Below are positions 18,091 to 26,298 of a DNA stretch of 64,000 bases, piece after piece (positions within the stretch are counted from its first letter, which is position 1; each line of letters starts with the position of its first letter). The translations under genes were made by a program, and so were the position numbers. The notes below the pieces were generated by a model. That model searched no databases. It was not told the DNA's origin and saw nothing but the letters and a program-made list of their open reading frames with translations. This stretch comes from Kaistia terrae (GTDB lineage: Bacteria > Pseudomonadota > Alphaproteobacteria > Rhizobiales > Kaistiaceae): contig NZ_JAPKNH010000001.1 in NCBI RefSeq assembly GCF_026344005.1, positions 310,001-374,000 on the forward strand, in the 5' to 3' direction.

Positions 18091-18129
18091 GCCAAAGAAA
18101 AAGGGCGCCGCGGAGACCGCGACGCCCTT
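18091..18129 (-). terminator. Intrinsic terminator after rplI
   Basis: Read on the minus strand, a GC-rich hairpin (AAGGGCG outer stem, CGCGG/CCGCG inner stem, one mismatch) is followed directly by TTTTTCTTT. It lies about 40 bases after the rplI stop and closes the rpsF-rpsR-rplI transcription unit. Confidence 0.85.
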
Positions 18130-18168
18130 CCAAAACCAAGGCTCCCTTCGTGTGAAAGGAGCTGTTGA

Positions 18169-18732
18169 TTAGATCTCTTCTTCGTCGTCGACGCCGGCGA
18201 AACCTTCGCCTTCCGGCAGCGGCTCGAGCTCGAAATCGTCCTGAACGGACGACAGGTCTTCGCCCTTCGACTGGCGAGCGGCTTCATCGGCGCTGCGAGC
18301 GACGTTGATCGAGACGGTTGCTTCGACTTCCGGATGCAGCGCGATCACGACATCGTGCAGGCCGATGGTCTTGATCGGAACTTCCAGGACGACCTGGCTG
18401 CGGCCGACCGAGAAGCCGGCTTCGGTGACGAGGTCCGACACGTCGCGCGAAGAAACCGAACCGTAGAGCTGGCCGGTCTCGCCTGCCTGGCGGACGACGA
18501 CGAACGACTGGCCGTTGAGCGCCTCGGCGACCTTCTCGGCATCGGTCTTGCGCTCAAGGTTGCGAGCCTCGAGGTGGACCTTCTCGTTCTCGAAGCGCTT
18601 CTTGTTGGCTTCGTTGGCGCGCAGCGCCTTGCCCTGCGGCAGCAGGAAGTTACGGGCAAAGCCGTCCTTGACGTGCACGACATCGCCCATCTGGCCGAGC
18701 TTTGCGACGCGTTCCAGCAGAATAACGTCCAT
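18169..18732 (-). CDS. rplI: 50S ribosomal protein L9
   Basis: The 187-residue product has the L9 N-terminal domain ([19 protein letters not shown], then NFLLPQGKA), the long connecting helix and the C-terminal domain ([12 protein letters not shown]). It is longer than the usual 150 residues because of an acidic tail ending in DDEEEI, common in Hyphomicrobiales L9. It binds 23S rRNA and helps keep reading frame. Downstream of rpsR and the DUF2232 membrane protein on the same strand, it is the last gene before a strong terminator. Confidence 0.97.
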   Translation of the reverse strand: MDVILLERVAKLGQMGDVVHVKDGFARNFLLPQGKALRANEANKKRFENEKVHLEARNLERKTDAEKVAEALNGQSFVVVRQAGETGQLYGSVSSRDVSDLVTEAGFSVGRSQVVLEVPIKTIGLHDVVIALHPEVEATVSINVARSADEAARQSKGEDLSSVQDDFELEPLPEGEGFAGVDDEEEI

Positions 18733-18768
18733 GAGATTAACTCCTTCGTTCGAGAATTCGATTGGTGA

Positions 18769-19713
18769 TTACGAGATGCCGGGACGAGGCGCGGAGCGCC
18801 GGGCCCGGAATTGAAGCGCCGTGTCGGCCAGTCCGACCACGGCCATGATGCCGAGCGGCAGCAGGAAGATGAAACTGACGGCATAGACCAGAAACAGCAG
18901 CAGCGGCCGCGCCGCCTTGCCGATGAGTACCGCGTGCAGTAGGCCGAAGCCGGTCAGCGCGAAGGCGAAGCCCATGGCGCCGGCGACGGCGCCGCCGATC
19001 TGGCCGGGGATGCCCGGCAGCATGCTGGCGACAAAGGCGAGGCCGAAGAACAAAGCTGCCGACTGCGGCAGGACGACCGTCCAGAGCGGCGTCCATTCGC
19101 GCTTCAGCAGGCCGGACATCTTCGCGATCCGGGCGCCGAGCCAGGTGGCGAGCACGAGGATGCCGAGCGCCAGGCTTGCCGAGGTGAACGGCATCAGCGC
19201 GATGTTGAAGCGGACCAGCGGCTCCAGTTCCGCATCCGTCGGCGTGACGCCGTCGGTCTGGGCAAGCCACGTCTTCAGGACCGCCAGTGTCTGGGTGATC
19301 AATGCCTCGGGATCGTAGCCGAGCAGGAAGCCGGTCAAGACGACGGCGACGGAAATGGCGAGGGCCACGCGCATCAGCACGACGTCGAGCGGAAACCACT
19401 GCCGTCCGCCGGGCGCGGCATCATCCGGCCGCGACAGGCCGACGAGATGCGCTGCCCAGGCGACGGGCGCTGCGAAGAGGATGAAATAGAGGCCGCCGGC
19501 GAGGTAGCTGAGCGTGAAGCCGATCAGCGCGGAGGCAAGTGTCGCCGCGGCGGCGCCGGAAAGCGTGCCGAAACCAAGCGCGGCGATGGCGATCGGCAAG
19601 GGCGACAGGATGAACAGGGGGAAGGCGAGGGCGGTCCCGCTGATGAGCCCGGCAAACAGCAACGCTGCCGCCATTCCGGCTCCAGAACCAATCAGGATAT
19701 TCCGCATCAACAT
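18769..19713 (-). CDS. DUF2232 family integral membrane protein (YybS-like)
   Basis: The product, about 314 residues, has eight or so predicted membrane helices spread through the chain and no soluble domain. Position between rpsR and rplI is conserved for DUF2232 proteins in alphaproteobacteria; Bacillus YybS sits in a similar ribosomal-gene context. The function is unknown; transporter-like or ECF-type roles have been suggested by fold only. Start: ATG 19713 (MLMRNILIG) begins right at the first helix. ATG 19806 would add 31 polar residues (MKPPRGKTW onward) and cannot be excluded. Confidence 0.8.
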   Translation of the reverse strand: MLMRNILIGSGAGMAAALLFAGLISGTALAFPLFILSPLPIAIAALGFGTLSGAAAATLASALIGFTLSYLAGGLYFILFAAPVAWAAHLVGLSRPDDAAPGGRQWFPLDVVLMRVALAISVAVVLTGFLLGYDPEALITQTLAVLKTWLAQTDGVTPTDAELEPLVRFNIALMPFTSASLALGILVLATWLGARIAKMSGLLKREWTPLWTVVLPQSAALFFGLAFVASMLPGIPGQIGGAVAGAMGFAFALTGFGLLHAVLIGKAARPLLLFLVYAVSFIFLLPLGIMAVVGLADTALQFRARRSAPRPGIS

Positions 19714-19907
19714 GGTATCTCGCTGTCCCGCTTCGAGAGCGGTTAGAGGCAGGTCACGGGAAGCCCGGCCAAACCCCAACCAAGTCTTGCCTCTGGGAGG
19801 CTTCATGAAGTCTCGCCCATCGGGCGGATGTCGGACCGGCGCGAGGCGTCGGTCCGACGAATTCAACCTGTCGCGAGTGGAGACTTACGTCTCCGGCGAC
19901 AGAAGTC

Positions 19908-20171
19908 TTACTTGATCACGTAGGGGATCAGGCCGAGGAAGCGGGCGCGCTTGATCGCCTGGGCGAGTTCGCGCTGCTTCTTGGCGGAGACCGCCGTGAT
20001 GCGGGATGGAACGATCTTGCCGCGCTCGGAAATGTAGCGCTGCAGGAGACGGACGTCCTTGTAGTCGATCTTCGGTGCGTTCGCGCCGGAGAAGGGGCAG
20101 GTCTTCCGGCGACGGAAGAACGGACGACGCTGGCCGCCGCTGGAGGTGCTGGTTGTGCCGACGTCAGCCAT
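19908..20171 (-). CDS. rpsR: 30S ribosomal protein S18
   Basis: The 87-residue product has the S18 core: [10 protein letters not shown] near residue 18, the [15 protein letters not shown] helix and [20 protein letters not shown], ending IPYVIK. S18 pairs with S6 on the 30S platform. Its ATG overlaps the rpsF stop by one base (TAATG), so the two partners are made in a coupled way. Confidence 0.97.
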   Translation of the reverse strand: MADVGTTSTSSGGQRRPFFRRRKTCPFSGANAPKIDYKDVRLLQRYISERGKIVPSRITAVSAKKQRELAQAIKRARFLGLIPYVIK

Positions 20172-20668
20172 TATTCAGCCGCTCCTTCAGATTCATCCGA
20201 GCGCGGACGGCGCTCGCCACGGAAACCACCGCCGGCGCCACCTTCACGGTCGCCACGGAAACCACCGCCAGCGCCACCACCGAAGCTGCCGCGCGGACGG
20301 TCGCCACGGTCGCCGAAGCGGCCGCCACGGTCGCCATCGTCACGATCGCGCTTCTGCAGCATTGCAGACTGGGCTTCCTCATGCGCTTCGACCTTGAGGG
20401 TCAGAATGCGGAGGACGTCTTCGTTCATGCGCTGCTGACGCTCCAACTCGGCCATGGCGGCCGCCGGTGCGTCGATGTTGATCAGCGTGTAGTGCGCCTT
20501 GCGATTCTTGCGAATGCGGAACGCAACAGACTTCAGGCCCCACTGCTCGATCTTGCCGACCGTGCCGCCATTGGCCTCGATGAGGCCCTTGAACGTCTCG
20601 GTCAGTGCTTCGACCTGCTGTGCGGACACGTCCTGTCGCGACAGAAATACGTGCTCATAAAGCGGCAT
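20171..20668 (-). CDS. rpsF: 30S ribosomal protein S6 with RGG-type tail
   Basis: The S6 fold occupies residues 1-100 ([13 protein letters not shown], then YTLINIDAP and [13 protein letters not shown]). The chain then extends to 165 residues with an arginine- and glycine-rich, low-complexity tail containing repeated [11 protein letters not shown] units and an acidic end. Such tails occur in alphaproteobacterial S6 and probably contact RNA, but this is inference. rpsF is the first gene of the rpsF-rpsR unit. The leader of 200-plus bases may hold an S6:S18 autoregulatory hairpin, which I could not identify with confidence. Confidence 0.96.
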   Translation of the reverse strand: MPLYEHVFLSRQDVSAQQVEALTETFKGLIEANGGTVGKIEQWGLKSVAFRIRKNRKAHYTLINIDAPAAAMAELERQQRMNEDVLRILTLKVEAHEEAQSAMLQKRDRDDGDRGGRFGDRGDRPRGSFGGGAGGGFRGDREGGAGGGFRGERRPRSDESEGAAE

Positions 20669-20958
20669 GATTGCCCTTCCTTTTCATTTCCCGGCGCCAA
20701 GCCTCACCGAAGCCTTCGAGAAAGGCTGATCGGTACGAACTTCGAGAGCGGGAACACGGGAAGACGGGATCCTTGTGATCCCTACGGCTTGCGCCGCCTT
20801 CCGTTCAACCCCCGGCCGGGTGTCGATACGACGGGCGGTGCATATACGGGAATGGCCGGGAAGGCAAGGCGACTGGGATTCTTTGGGGCTTGCTTTGGGT
20901 GATCCTGCCCGAAAAGCGGCTCATAGAACTTTGGCGTACTCGAGAATTGAAAGAAAGA

Positions 20959-21078
20959 CCCTCACCCAACCCTCGCCCGCGAGCGGGCGAGGGCTTAGGG
21001 CGGCGGACTTCATCGGTATCGGGCCAGGCGCCGACAAACGCCCTCTCCCGCCGCGCGGGAGAGGGCTGGGGTGAGGGG
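20959..21078. repeat. Family C structured repeat, copy 1
   Basis: About 120 bp between the aldo/keto reductase 3' end and the rpsF leader. It consists of an outer inverted repeat (CCCTCACCC and GGGTGAGGG type), each side carrying its own hairpin: CCCTCGCCCGC-GA-GCGGGCGAGGG on the left and CCCTCTCCCGC-CGC-GCGGGAGAGGG on the right. It is related in style, but not in sequence, to family A. Confidence 0.85.
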
Positions 21079-21104
21079 TTTGCTTCCTTGCCCGCGCGTA
21101 GGGC

Positions 21105-21974
21105 CTACCTCGCGCCGATGGAATCGAGCTCCGCCATCGCCTCGTCCGGCAGGGTGAGATCGGCGACAGCGAGGTTTTCGTTGAGATGGGCGACCGACGA
21201 GGTGCCGGGAATGAGCAGGATGTTCGGCGAGCGGCGCAGCAGCCAGGCGAGCGCCACCTGCATCGGCGTCGCGCCGAGACGTGTCGCGACTTCGTTCAGC
21301 GTCGACGACTGCAGCGGGCTGAAGCCGCCAAGCGGGAAGAACGGCACATAAGCGATGCCGTCGCGGGCGAGATCGTCGATCAGCGCGTCGTCGCCTCGGT
21401 GCGCCAGATTGTACTGATTCTGCACGCAGACGATCTTGGCGATCTTCTTCCCTTCGGCGACCTGTGCCGGCGTCACATTGCTGAGGCCGATATGGCGCAC
21501 CAGCCCTTGCTGCTGGAGATCGGCCAGCACCGTCAGCATCGGCTCGATCGATCCCTCGGCCGGACCGTGCGTGTCGAACATGATGCGGAGATTGACGACT
21601 TCCATGGCGTCGAGGCCGAGATTGCGCAGGTTGTCGTGCACCGCCTGCCTCAATTGCTCCGGCGCATAGGCTGGCTGCCAAGACTTGTCCGCGCCGCGCA
21701 GCGCGCCGATCTTGGTGATGATCACCAGATCGTCCGGGTAGGGGTGGAGCGCCTCGCGGATCAGATTGTTGGTGACATGCGGGCCGTAGAAATCACTGGT
21801 GTCGATGTGGTTGACGCCCTGCGAAATCGCCTCGCGCAGCACGGCCAGCGCCGCGTCATGGTCTTTCGGGGGGCCAAACACGCCGGGGCCTGCCAGTTGC
21901 ATCGCGCCGTAGCCGAGCCGCTTCACCGTACTATCGCCGAGCTTGTAGCTGCCGGCCGCGTCGATATTCGTCAT
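21105..21974 (-). CDS. Aldo/keto reductase
   Basis: The 289-residue (alpha/beta)8-barrel oxidoreductase has the catalytic tyrosine in HIDTSDFYGPH (about residue 60), a lysine in IITKIG, and an NADPH-binding C-terminal region (LIPGTSSVAHLNENL). It resembles the YajO/YdbC-like AKR groups that reduce diverse aldehydes or quinones. The ATG at 21974 is preceded by AAGGAG. It is divergent from a LysR regulator across 93 bases with a 25-bp dyad, the standard arrangement for LysR control of its neighbour. The inducer and substrate are unknown. Confidence 0.88.
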   Translation of the reverse strand: MTNIDAAGSYKLGDSTVKRLGYGAMQLAGPGVFGPPKDHDAALAVLREAISQGVNHIDTSDFYGPHVTNNLIREALHPYPDDLVIITKIGALRGADKSWQPAYAPEQLRQAVHDNLRNLGLDAMEVVNLRIMFDTHGPAEGSIEPMLTVLADLQQQGLVRHIGLSNVTPAQVAEGKKIAKIVCVQNQYNLAHRGDDALIDDLARDGIAYVPFFPLGGFSPLQSSTLNEVATRLGATPMQVALAWLLRRSPNILLIPGTSSVAHLNENLAVADLTLPDEAMAELDSIGAR

Positions 21975-22035
21975 CGTCTGTCTCCTTCTGGGTGACACTC
22001 AGATAGAGGCTGCGTCCCTCGGCGATAATCGGATA

Positions 22036-22060
22036 CAATCAGCACGGGCTGTGCGGATTG
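22036..22060. promoter_or_regulatory. 25-bp dyad, candidate LysR operator
   Basis: CAATC-A-GCAC-GGGCT-GTGC-G-GATTG is an interrupted palindrome with nine of ten arm positions paired. It ends 7 bases before the LysR start and lies between that gene and the divergent aldo/keto reductase. Its position suits autoregulation and divergent control. Confidence 0.45.
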
Positions 22061-22067
22061 ACGAACA

Positions 22068-22976
22068 ATGACGGTAGATCTCAGCGATCTGAATGCCTTC
22101 CTCGCCGTGGCACGCGCCAGGGGTTTTCGCGAAGGCGCGCGCGTCAGCGGCGGCAGCGCGTCGGCACTGAGCGAGGCGGTGCGTCGGCTGGAGGCGCAAC
22201 TCGGCGTCCGGCTGCTCAATCGCACCACCCGCAGCGTCGTCCTGACCGAAGCGGGCAGGGGGCTGATGGAGCGGCTCGCGCCCGCCCTGACCGAGGTCGA
22301 GGCGGCGCTCGACGTCGTCAACGGATATCGTGATCGGCCGGCCGGCGTGCTGCGGCTCAATGTGCCGATCAGCGCGGTACGACTCGTGCTGGGCAGCATC
22401 GTTCCGCCTTTTCTCGCGGCATTTCCCGAAATCCGGCTGGAGGTGACCGCCGAGGACAGTTTCGTCGACGTGCTCGCTGCCGGCTGCGATGCGGGAATAC
22501 GCTACGACGAGCGGCTGGAGCAGGACATGATCGCCGTGCCGATCGGGCCGCGCGTCCAGCGCTTCGCAACCGCCGCAGCGCCCGCCTATCTCGATCGTCG
22601 CGGGCGGCCGGAGCATCCGCGCGATCTGCTCGACCATGCCTGCATTCGCGGCCGCTTTTCCAGCGGGTCCATGCCGGCGTGGGAGTTCGAGCGCGACGGC
22701 GAAATCGTTCGTGTCGATCCGACCGGGCCGCTGATCGTGCAGGCGGGGTCGGCCACCGATCTCGCCGTCGACGCCGCGATCGCCGGCACCGGCATTATCT
22801 ATCTGTTCGAGGACTGGCTGCGGCCACATCTCGACAGCGGTACGCTGGAGCCGATCCTCGAGCCGTGGTGGCAGCATTTCTCGGGGCCGTTTCTCTATTA
22901 TCCCGGTCGCCGCCTCGTGCCCGCGCCGCTGCGGGCCTTCGTCGATTTCATCAAGGCCTCGGCCGAACGGCCCTGA
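22068..22976 (+). CDS. LysR family transcriptional regulator
   Basis: The 302-residue product has an N-terminal winged helix-turn-helix (residues 1-60: DLNAFLAVARARGFREGA, then LSEAVRRLEAQLGVRLLNRTT) and a type 2 periplasmic-binding effector domain (about 90-295). The sub-type matches the YafC/DsdC-like group often paired with oxidoreductases. It is transcribed away from the aldo/keto reductase, so that gene is the likely target. The effector is not predictable. Confidence 0.93.
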   Translation: MTVDLSDLNAFLAVARARGFREGARVSGGSASALSEAVRRLEAQLGVRLLNRTTRSVVLTEAGRGLMERLAPALTEVEAALDVVNGYRDRPAGVLRLNVPISAVRLVLGSIVPPFLAAFPEIRLEVTAEDSFVDVLAAGCDAGIRYDERLEQDMIAVPIGPRVQRFATAAAPAYLDRRGRPEHPRDLLDHACIRGRFSSGSMPAWEFERDGEIVRVDPTGPLIVQAGSATDLAVDAAIAGTGIIYLFEDWLRPHLDSGTLEPILEPWWQHFSGPFLYYPGRRLVPAPLRAFVDFIKASAERP

Positions 22977-23033
22977 AGCCGATAGCGCCAAATACCTCGC
23001 CGGCTTTCATTCTTGCCCCGGTTTCGCCGGCCG

Positions 23034-23051
23034 ATTTCACATGGGTGTCAT
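23034..23051 (+). promoter_or_regulatory. Candidate Pho box upstream of alkaline phosphatase
   Basis: Two 7-base units at exactly 4-base spacing, ATTTCAC-ATGG-GTGTCAT, match the rhizobial Pho box (CTGTCAT-N4-CTGTCAT) at 10 of 14 positions. The second unit matches 6 of 7. The site lies 62 bases upstream of the alkaline phosphatase start. Confidence 0.4.
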
Positions 23052-23113
23052 ACGCAAGTTTTAGGTCGGCATGGTCGGCCGCAGCGCGGTCCCACCCATT
23101 GAAGAGGCTCCCG

Positions 23114-24868
23114 ATGCGCAAACTGCTGTTCACGCTCGCCGCGACGACCATGCTCGCCGGCACCGCACAGGCGACCACGGTCTATCCGCTGGACCGCGCC
23201 ACGATTCTCGCCGGCTCGCCGTTCGACTTCAAGGTCGAGTTCAACGAGACGGTGAAGCCCGAGGACATCAAGGTCACCGTCAACGGCCAGGACTACAAGA
23301 CCGTCTTCGGCTCCGAGGCGACCTTCACCGAGACCGAACTCGGCAAGGACGACAAGAAGCTCGGTTCGGCGCTGACGCTGCGCAAGCTCGTGCTGGCGAC
23401 GCCGGGCGACTACGCCGTCGAGGCGACCGCCGGTGGCGAGACCAAGTCCGTCACCTGGGTTGTTTACGGCACGGCCGAGCAGCCCAAGGCCAAGAACGTC
23501 ATCTTCCTGATCGGCGACGGCCTTTCCGTCGCGCACCGCACCGCCGCCCGGATCATGTCCAAGGGCATGACCGAGGGCAAGGCTGACGGCCGCCTCGCCA
23601 TGGACGACCTCGACCGGATGGCCTTCATCGGCACGTCCTCGACCGAAGCGGTTGCCACCGACAGCGCCAACACGATGTCGGCCTACATGACCGGCCACAA
23701 GACGGCCGTGAACGCGCTCGGCGTCTATGCCGACCGCACCCCGGCCTCGATGGACGATCCCAAGGTCGAGACGCTCGCCGAGGCGCTGCGTCGCCAGACC
23801 AAGAAGTCGATCGGCATCGTCACGACGTCGGAACTGCAGGACGCGACCCCGGCCGCCGTGGTCGCCCACACCCGCAAGCGCGCCGACAAGGCCGAGATCA
23901 CCGGCATGATGTTCGACGTCCAACCGGACGTCGTTCTCGGCGGCGGTTCCGCCTACTTCCTCGGCAAGGAAACGCCCGGCTCCAAGCGCAAGGACGACAA
24001 GGACTACATCAAGCAGTTCCAGGACGCGGGCTACACGCTGGCCACCGACAAGGCGGAACTCGAGAAGGCGGCCGGCACCAATACCGGCAAGATCCTCGGC
24101 CTGTTCCACACCGGCAACATGGACACCGTCCTTGACCGCAACTTCCTGAAGAAGGGCACTGTCGGGAAGTTCCCGAACCAGCCCGGCCTGGTCGAGATGA
24201 CCGAAACCGCGCTGGCGCAGCTCTCGAAGAATCCGGAAGGCTTCTTCCTGATGGTCGAGGCGGCCAACATCGACAAGATGTCCCATCCGCTCGATTGGGA
24301 CCGCGCCGTCGTCGAGACGATCGAGTTCGACAAGGCTGTCGCCGCTGCCCGCGCCTTCGCCGAGAAGAACCCGGACACGCTGATCATCGTCACCGGCGAC
24401 CATACCCACGGCGTCTCGATCATCGGCACCGTCGATGACGAGAAGACCGGTCCGGAAATGCGCGAGAAGGTCGGCACCTACGCCGATGCCGGCTTCCCGA
24501 ACTACAAGGACGCCGACAAGGACGGCTATCCGGACACGATCGACGTGTCGCGCCGCCTGTTCCTCGCCGCCAATAACGGCCCGGACCACTATGAGACCTT
24601 CCGTCCGAAGCTCGACGGCCCGTTCGTCCCGGCCGTGAAGAACGAGAAGAAGGAATATGTCGCGAACGAAGCCTACAAGGACGTTCCCGGCGCCGTCTTC
24701 GTCCAGGGCAACATCCCGAAGGAAGGCGACTCGGGCGTCCATGCCGTCGATGACGTCGTCCTGCAGTCGACCGGCCCCGGCTCGGAAGGCTTCAAGGGCT
24801 ACATGGAACAGAGCGACGTCTACCGCGTGATCGTCGACGTACTGGCGCTCGCGCCCGCCAAGAAGTGA
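23114..24868 (+). CDS. Alkaline phosphatase, secreted
   Basis: The 584-residue product has a clean signal peptide (residues 1-20, ending GTAQA), so it acts in the periplasm or outside. After a beta-rich N-terminal domain of about 100 residues comes the PhoA-type catalytic domain: FLIGDGLS metal site near residue 132, the phosphoserine nucleophile in ATDSANTMSAYMTGHKT near residue 186, and metal ligands in VEAANIDKMSH and VTGDHTHG. Its role is phosphate release from organic esters under phosphate limitation. A Pho-box-like site lies upstream and the window's left end holds phosphonate genes, both consistent with the Pho regulon. AGAGG precedes the start at 23114. Confidence 0.92.
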   Translation: MRKLLFTLAATTMLAGTAQATTVYPLDRATILAGSPFDFKVEFNETVKPEDIKVTVNGQDYKTVFGSEATFTETELGKDDKKLGSALTLRKLVLATPGDYAVEATAGGETKSVTWVVYGTAEQPKAKNVIFLIGDGLSVAHRTAARIMSKGMTEGKADGRLAMDDLDRMAFIGTSSTEAVATDSANTMSAYMTGHKTAVNALGVYADRTPASMDDPKVETLAEALRRQTKKSIGIVTTSELQDATPAAVVAHTRKRADKAEITGMMFDVQPDVVLGGGSAYFLGKETPGSKRKDDKDYIKQFQDAGYTLATDKAELEKAAGTNTGKILGLFHTGNMDTVLDRNFLKKGTVGKFPNQPGLVEMTETALAQLSKNPEGFFLMVEAANIDKMSHPLDWDRAVVETIEFDKAVAAARAFAEKNPDTLIIVTGDHTHGVSIIGTVDDEKTGPEMREKVGTYADAGFPNYKDADKDGYPDTIDVSRRLFLAANNGPDHYETFRPKLDGPFVPAVKNEKKEYVANEAYKDVPGAVFVQGNIPKEGDSGVHAVDDVVLQSTGPGSEGFKGYMEQSDVYRVIVDVLALAPAKK

Positions 24869-24900
24869 TCCGCCGGCCGCTGGCCGTATCCTGAAAGACA

Positions 24901-24932
24901 GGCTTCGGGCGCAAGCGCCCGGAGCCATTTAT
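24901..24932 (+). terminator. Hairpin terminator after alkaline phosphatase
   Basis: GGCTTCGGGCGC-AA-GCGCCCGGAGCC forms a GC-rich stem with one mismatch and is followed by ATTTAT. It is a reasonable intrinsic terminator, although the U-run is weak. Confidence 0.55.
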
Positions 24933-24961
24933 GCCTGGATCCCGACCCGGTTCCTTCGTTC

Positions 24962-25088
24962 TTCACCTCTCCCTGAGGGAGAGGTCGGAGCGCAGCTCCG
25001 GGTGAGGGTTTAGGGACCCATCCGGAGAGGCCGTAAACCCTCACCCGCCGGCCTGCGGCCGTCGACCTCTCCCTCAGGGAGAGGTGAA
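24962..25088. repeat. Family A structured intergenic repeat, copy 3
   Basis: A complete copy with arms CCTCTCCCTGAGGGAGAGG and CCTCTCCCTCAGGGAGAGG and mini-hairpins CGGAGC-GCA-GCTCCG and GGCC-TGC-GGCC. It lies between the alkaline phosphatase and the Tat-exported protein gene. Confidence 0.92.
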
Positions 25089-25121
25089 GGAGGGTCTTGC
25101 GACCTTTGATAGGAGAGACCG

Positions 25122-25586
25122 ATGACGCTGGTTCGGATATCGCGGCGCGAAGCGCTGCTCGGAAGCCTCGCCGCGCTGGCAGCCCCTGTGCTCGTTGCGC
25201 AGCCCGCGCTTGCCGCGCTGCCGACGCTGACCTTCGATGAACTCTACGGCTCCGTCGGCGTTCTCGGCCTGACCTTCTCCGACAAGGTCAAGCAACTGGC
25301 CGGCCAGACCGTGACGATGCGCGGCTTCATGGCGCCGCCGCTCAAGGCCGAGGCGGCCTTCTTCGTCCTCACAGAAATTCCGATGGCGCTCTGCCCGTTC
25401 TGCTCGTCCGATTCCGATTGGCCCGACAACATCCTTGTCGTCTATCTCGGCGAGAAGCAGACCTTCGTGCAGCCGAACGCCGTCATCGAGGTGAAGGGCG
25501 TGCTGGAGTTCGGATCCTGGACCGATCCCGAGACCGGCTTCGTCAGCCTGCTGCGCCTGCGCAATGCCAGCTTCGGTGAAGTCTGA
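25122..25586 (+). CDS. Tat-exported protein of an ABC cluster (DUF3299-like)
   Basis: The 154-residue product starts with a twin-arginine signal (SRREALLGSLAALA, cut after ALA near residue 32) and is thus exported folded. The mature domain is small and beta-rich with a CPFC motif near residue 90 (MALCPFCSSD), reminiscent of DUF3299 proteins. AGGAGAG precedes the start. It is followed after 4 bases by an ABC ATPase and then its permease. In Vibrio, a DUF3299-type protein belongs to the zinc-related Zrg cluster with FtsX-type permease and ATPase; this is my basis for suggesting a periplasmic metal-handling partner. Family assignment is tentative. Confidence 0.65.
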   Translation: MTLVRISRREALLGSLAALAAPVLVAQPALAALPTLTFDELYGSVGVLGLTFSDKVKQLAGQTVTMRGFMAPPLKAEAAFFVLTEIPMALCPFCSSDSDWPDNILVVYLGEKQTFVQPNAVIEVKGVLEFGSWTDPETGFVSLLRLRNASFGEV

Positions 25587-25590
25587 CCCG

Positions 25591-26298
25591 ATGCTCGGAC
25601 TTTCTATCGAACGCCTCGCCATCTCGTTTCCCGGCCTGCCGACGCCGGTCCTGTCGATCCCGGCGCTGGAGATCGCGCCTGGATCGCGTGTCGCCGTCAC
25701 CGGGCCGTCCGGCTCCGGCAAGAGCACGCTGGTCAACATCGTCACCGGGCTCGAGCGCACGACACAGGGCGCCGTGCGCTGGCGCGATACCGACATCGCC
25801 ACGCTGCCCGAATCGAAGCGCGACGCTTGGCGGGCCGAGAATGTCGGGCTGGTGATGCAGGATTTTCATCTGTTTGCGGGCCTCTCGGCGTTGGAGAACG
25901 TGCTTTTGCCCGTGCGGCTGCGCGCCCGCAGCGTCGCGTCGCATATCGGCCGTGCGCGAGAGCTGATGAGCCGGGTCGGGCTCGCGCGACACGACCAGTC
26001 GATCACCACCATGTCGCGCGGCGAGATGCAACGCGTTGCCGTGGCCCGCGCGCTCTTGCGCAAGCCGGGCGTCATTGTCGCCGACGAGCCGACCGCCAGC
26101 CTCGATGCCGAGAGCGGCGCGGTCGTTGCCGACCTCCTTCTGGAACTGGCTAGCGAGGAGGGCGCGACACTGCTGGTCGTGTCGCACGATGCGCGACTAG
26201 TCGAACGGATGGATCGCTGCATCCGCCTCGTTGCGGGGCGGATCGTTGCCGAGCCCGCAGGAGAGCTTGTCGCACCCGCCGGGGGGCCACGCGCATGA
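25591..26298 (+). CDS. ABC transporter ATP-binding protein (LolD/MacB class)
   Basis: The 235-residue ATPase shows Walker A GPSGSGKST near residue 38, a Q-loop (LVMQDFHLF), Walker B VIVADEPTASLD and the H-loop VVSHD. The signature motif is degenerate: MSRGEMQRVAVARAL in place of LSGGQ. Size and motifs fit the LolD/MacB group, whose partner permeases are FtsX-like, and such a permease follows with an ATGA overlap. ATG 25591 is chosen, 4 bases after the previous stop; ATG 25564 would overlap that gene and add nine residues. Confidence 0.9.
   Translation: MLGLSIERLAISFPGLPTPVLSIPALEIAPGSRVAVTGPSGSGKSTLVNIVTGLERTTQGAVRWRDTDIATLPESKRDAWRAENVGLVMQDFHLFAGLSALENVLLPVRLRARSVASHIGRARELMSRVGLARHDQSITTMSRGEMQRVAVARALLRKPGVIVADEPTASLDAESGAVVADLLLELASEEGATLLVVSHDARLVERMDRCIRLVAGRIVAEPAGELVAPAGGPRA

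Noticed and set aside
23048-24928. A 626-codon minus-strand frame opposite the alkaline phosphatase
   Set aside because: The plus-strand product has a signal peptide and full catalytic motifs. The antisense frame has none.
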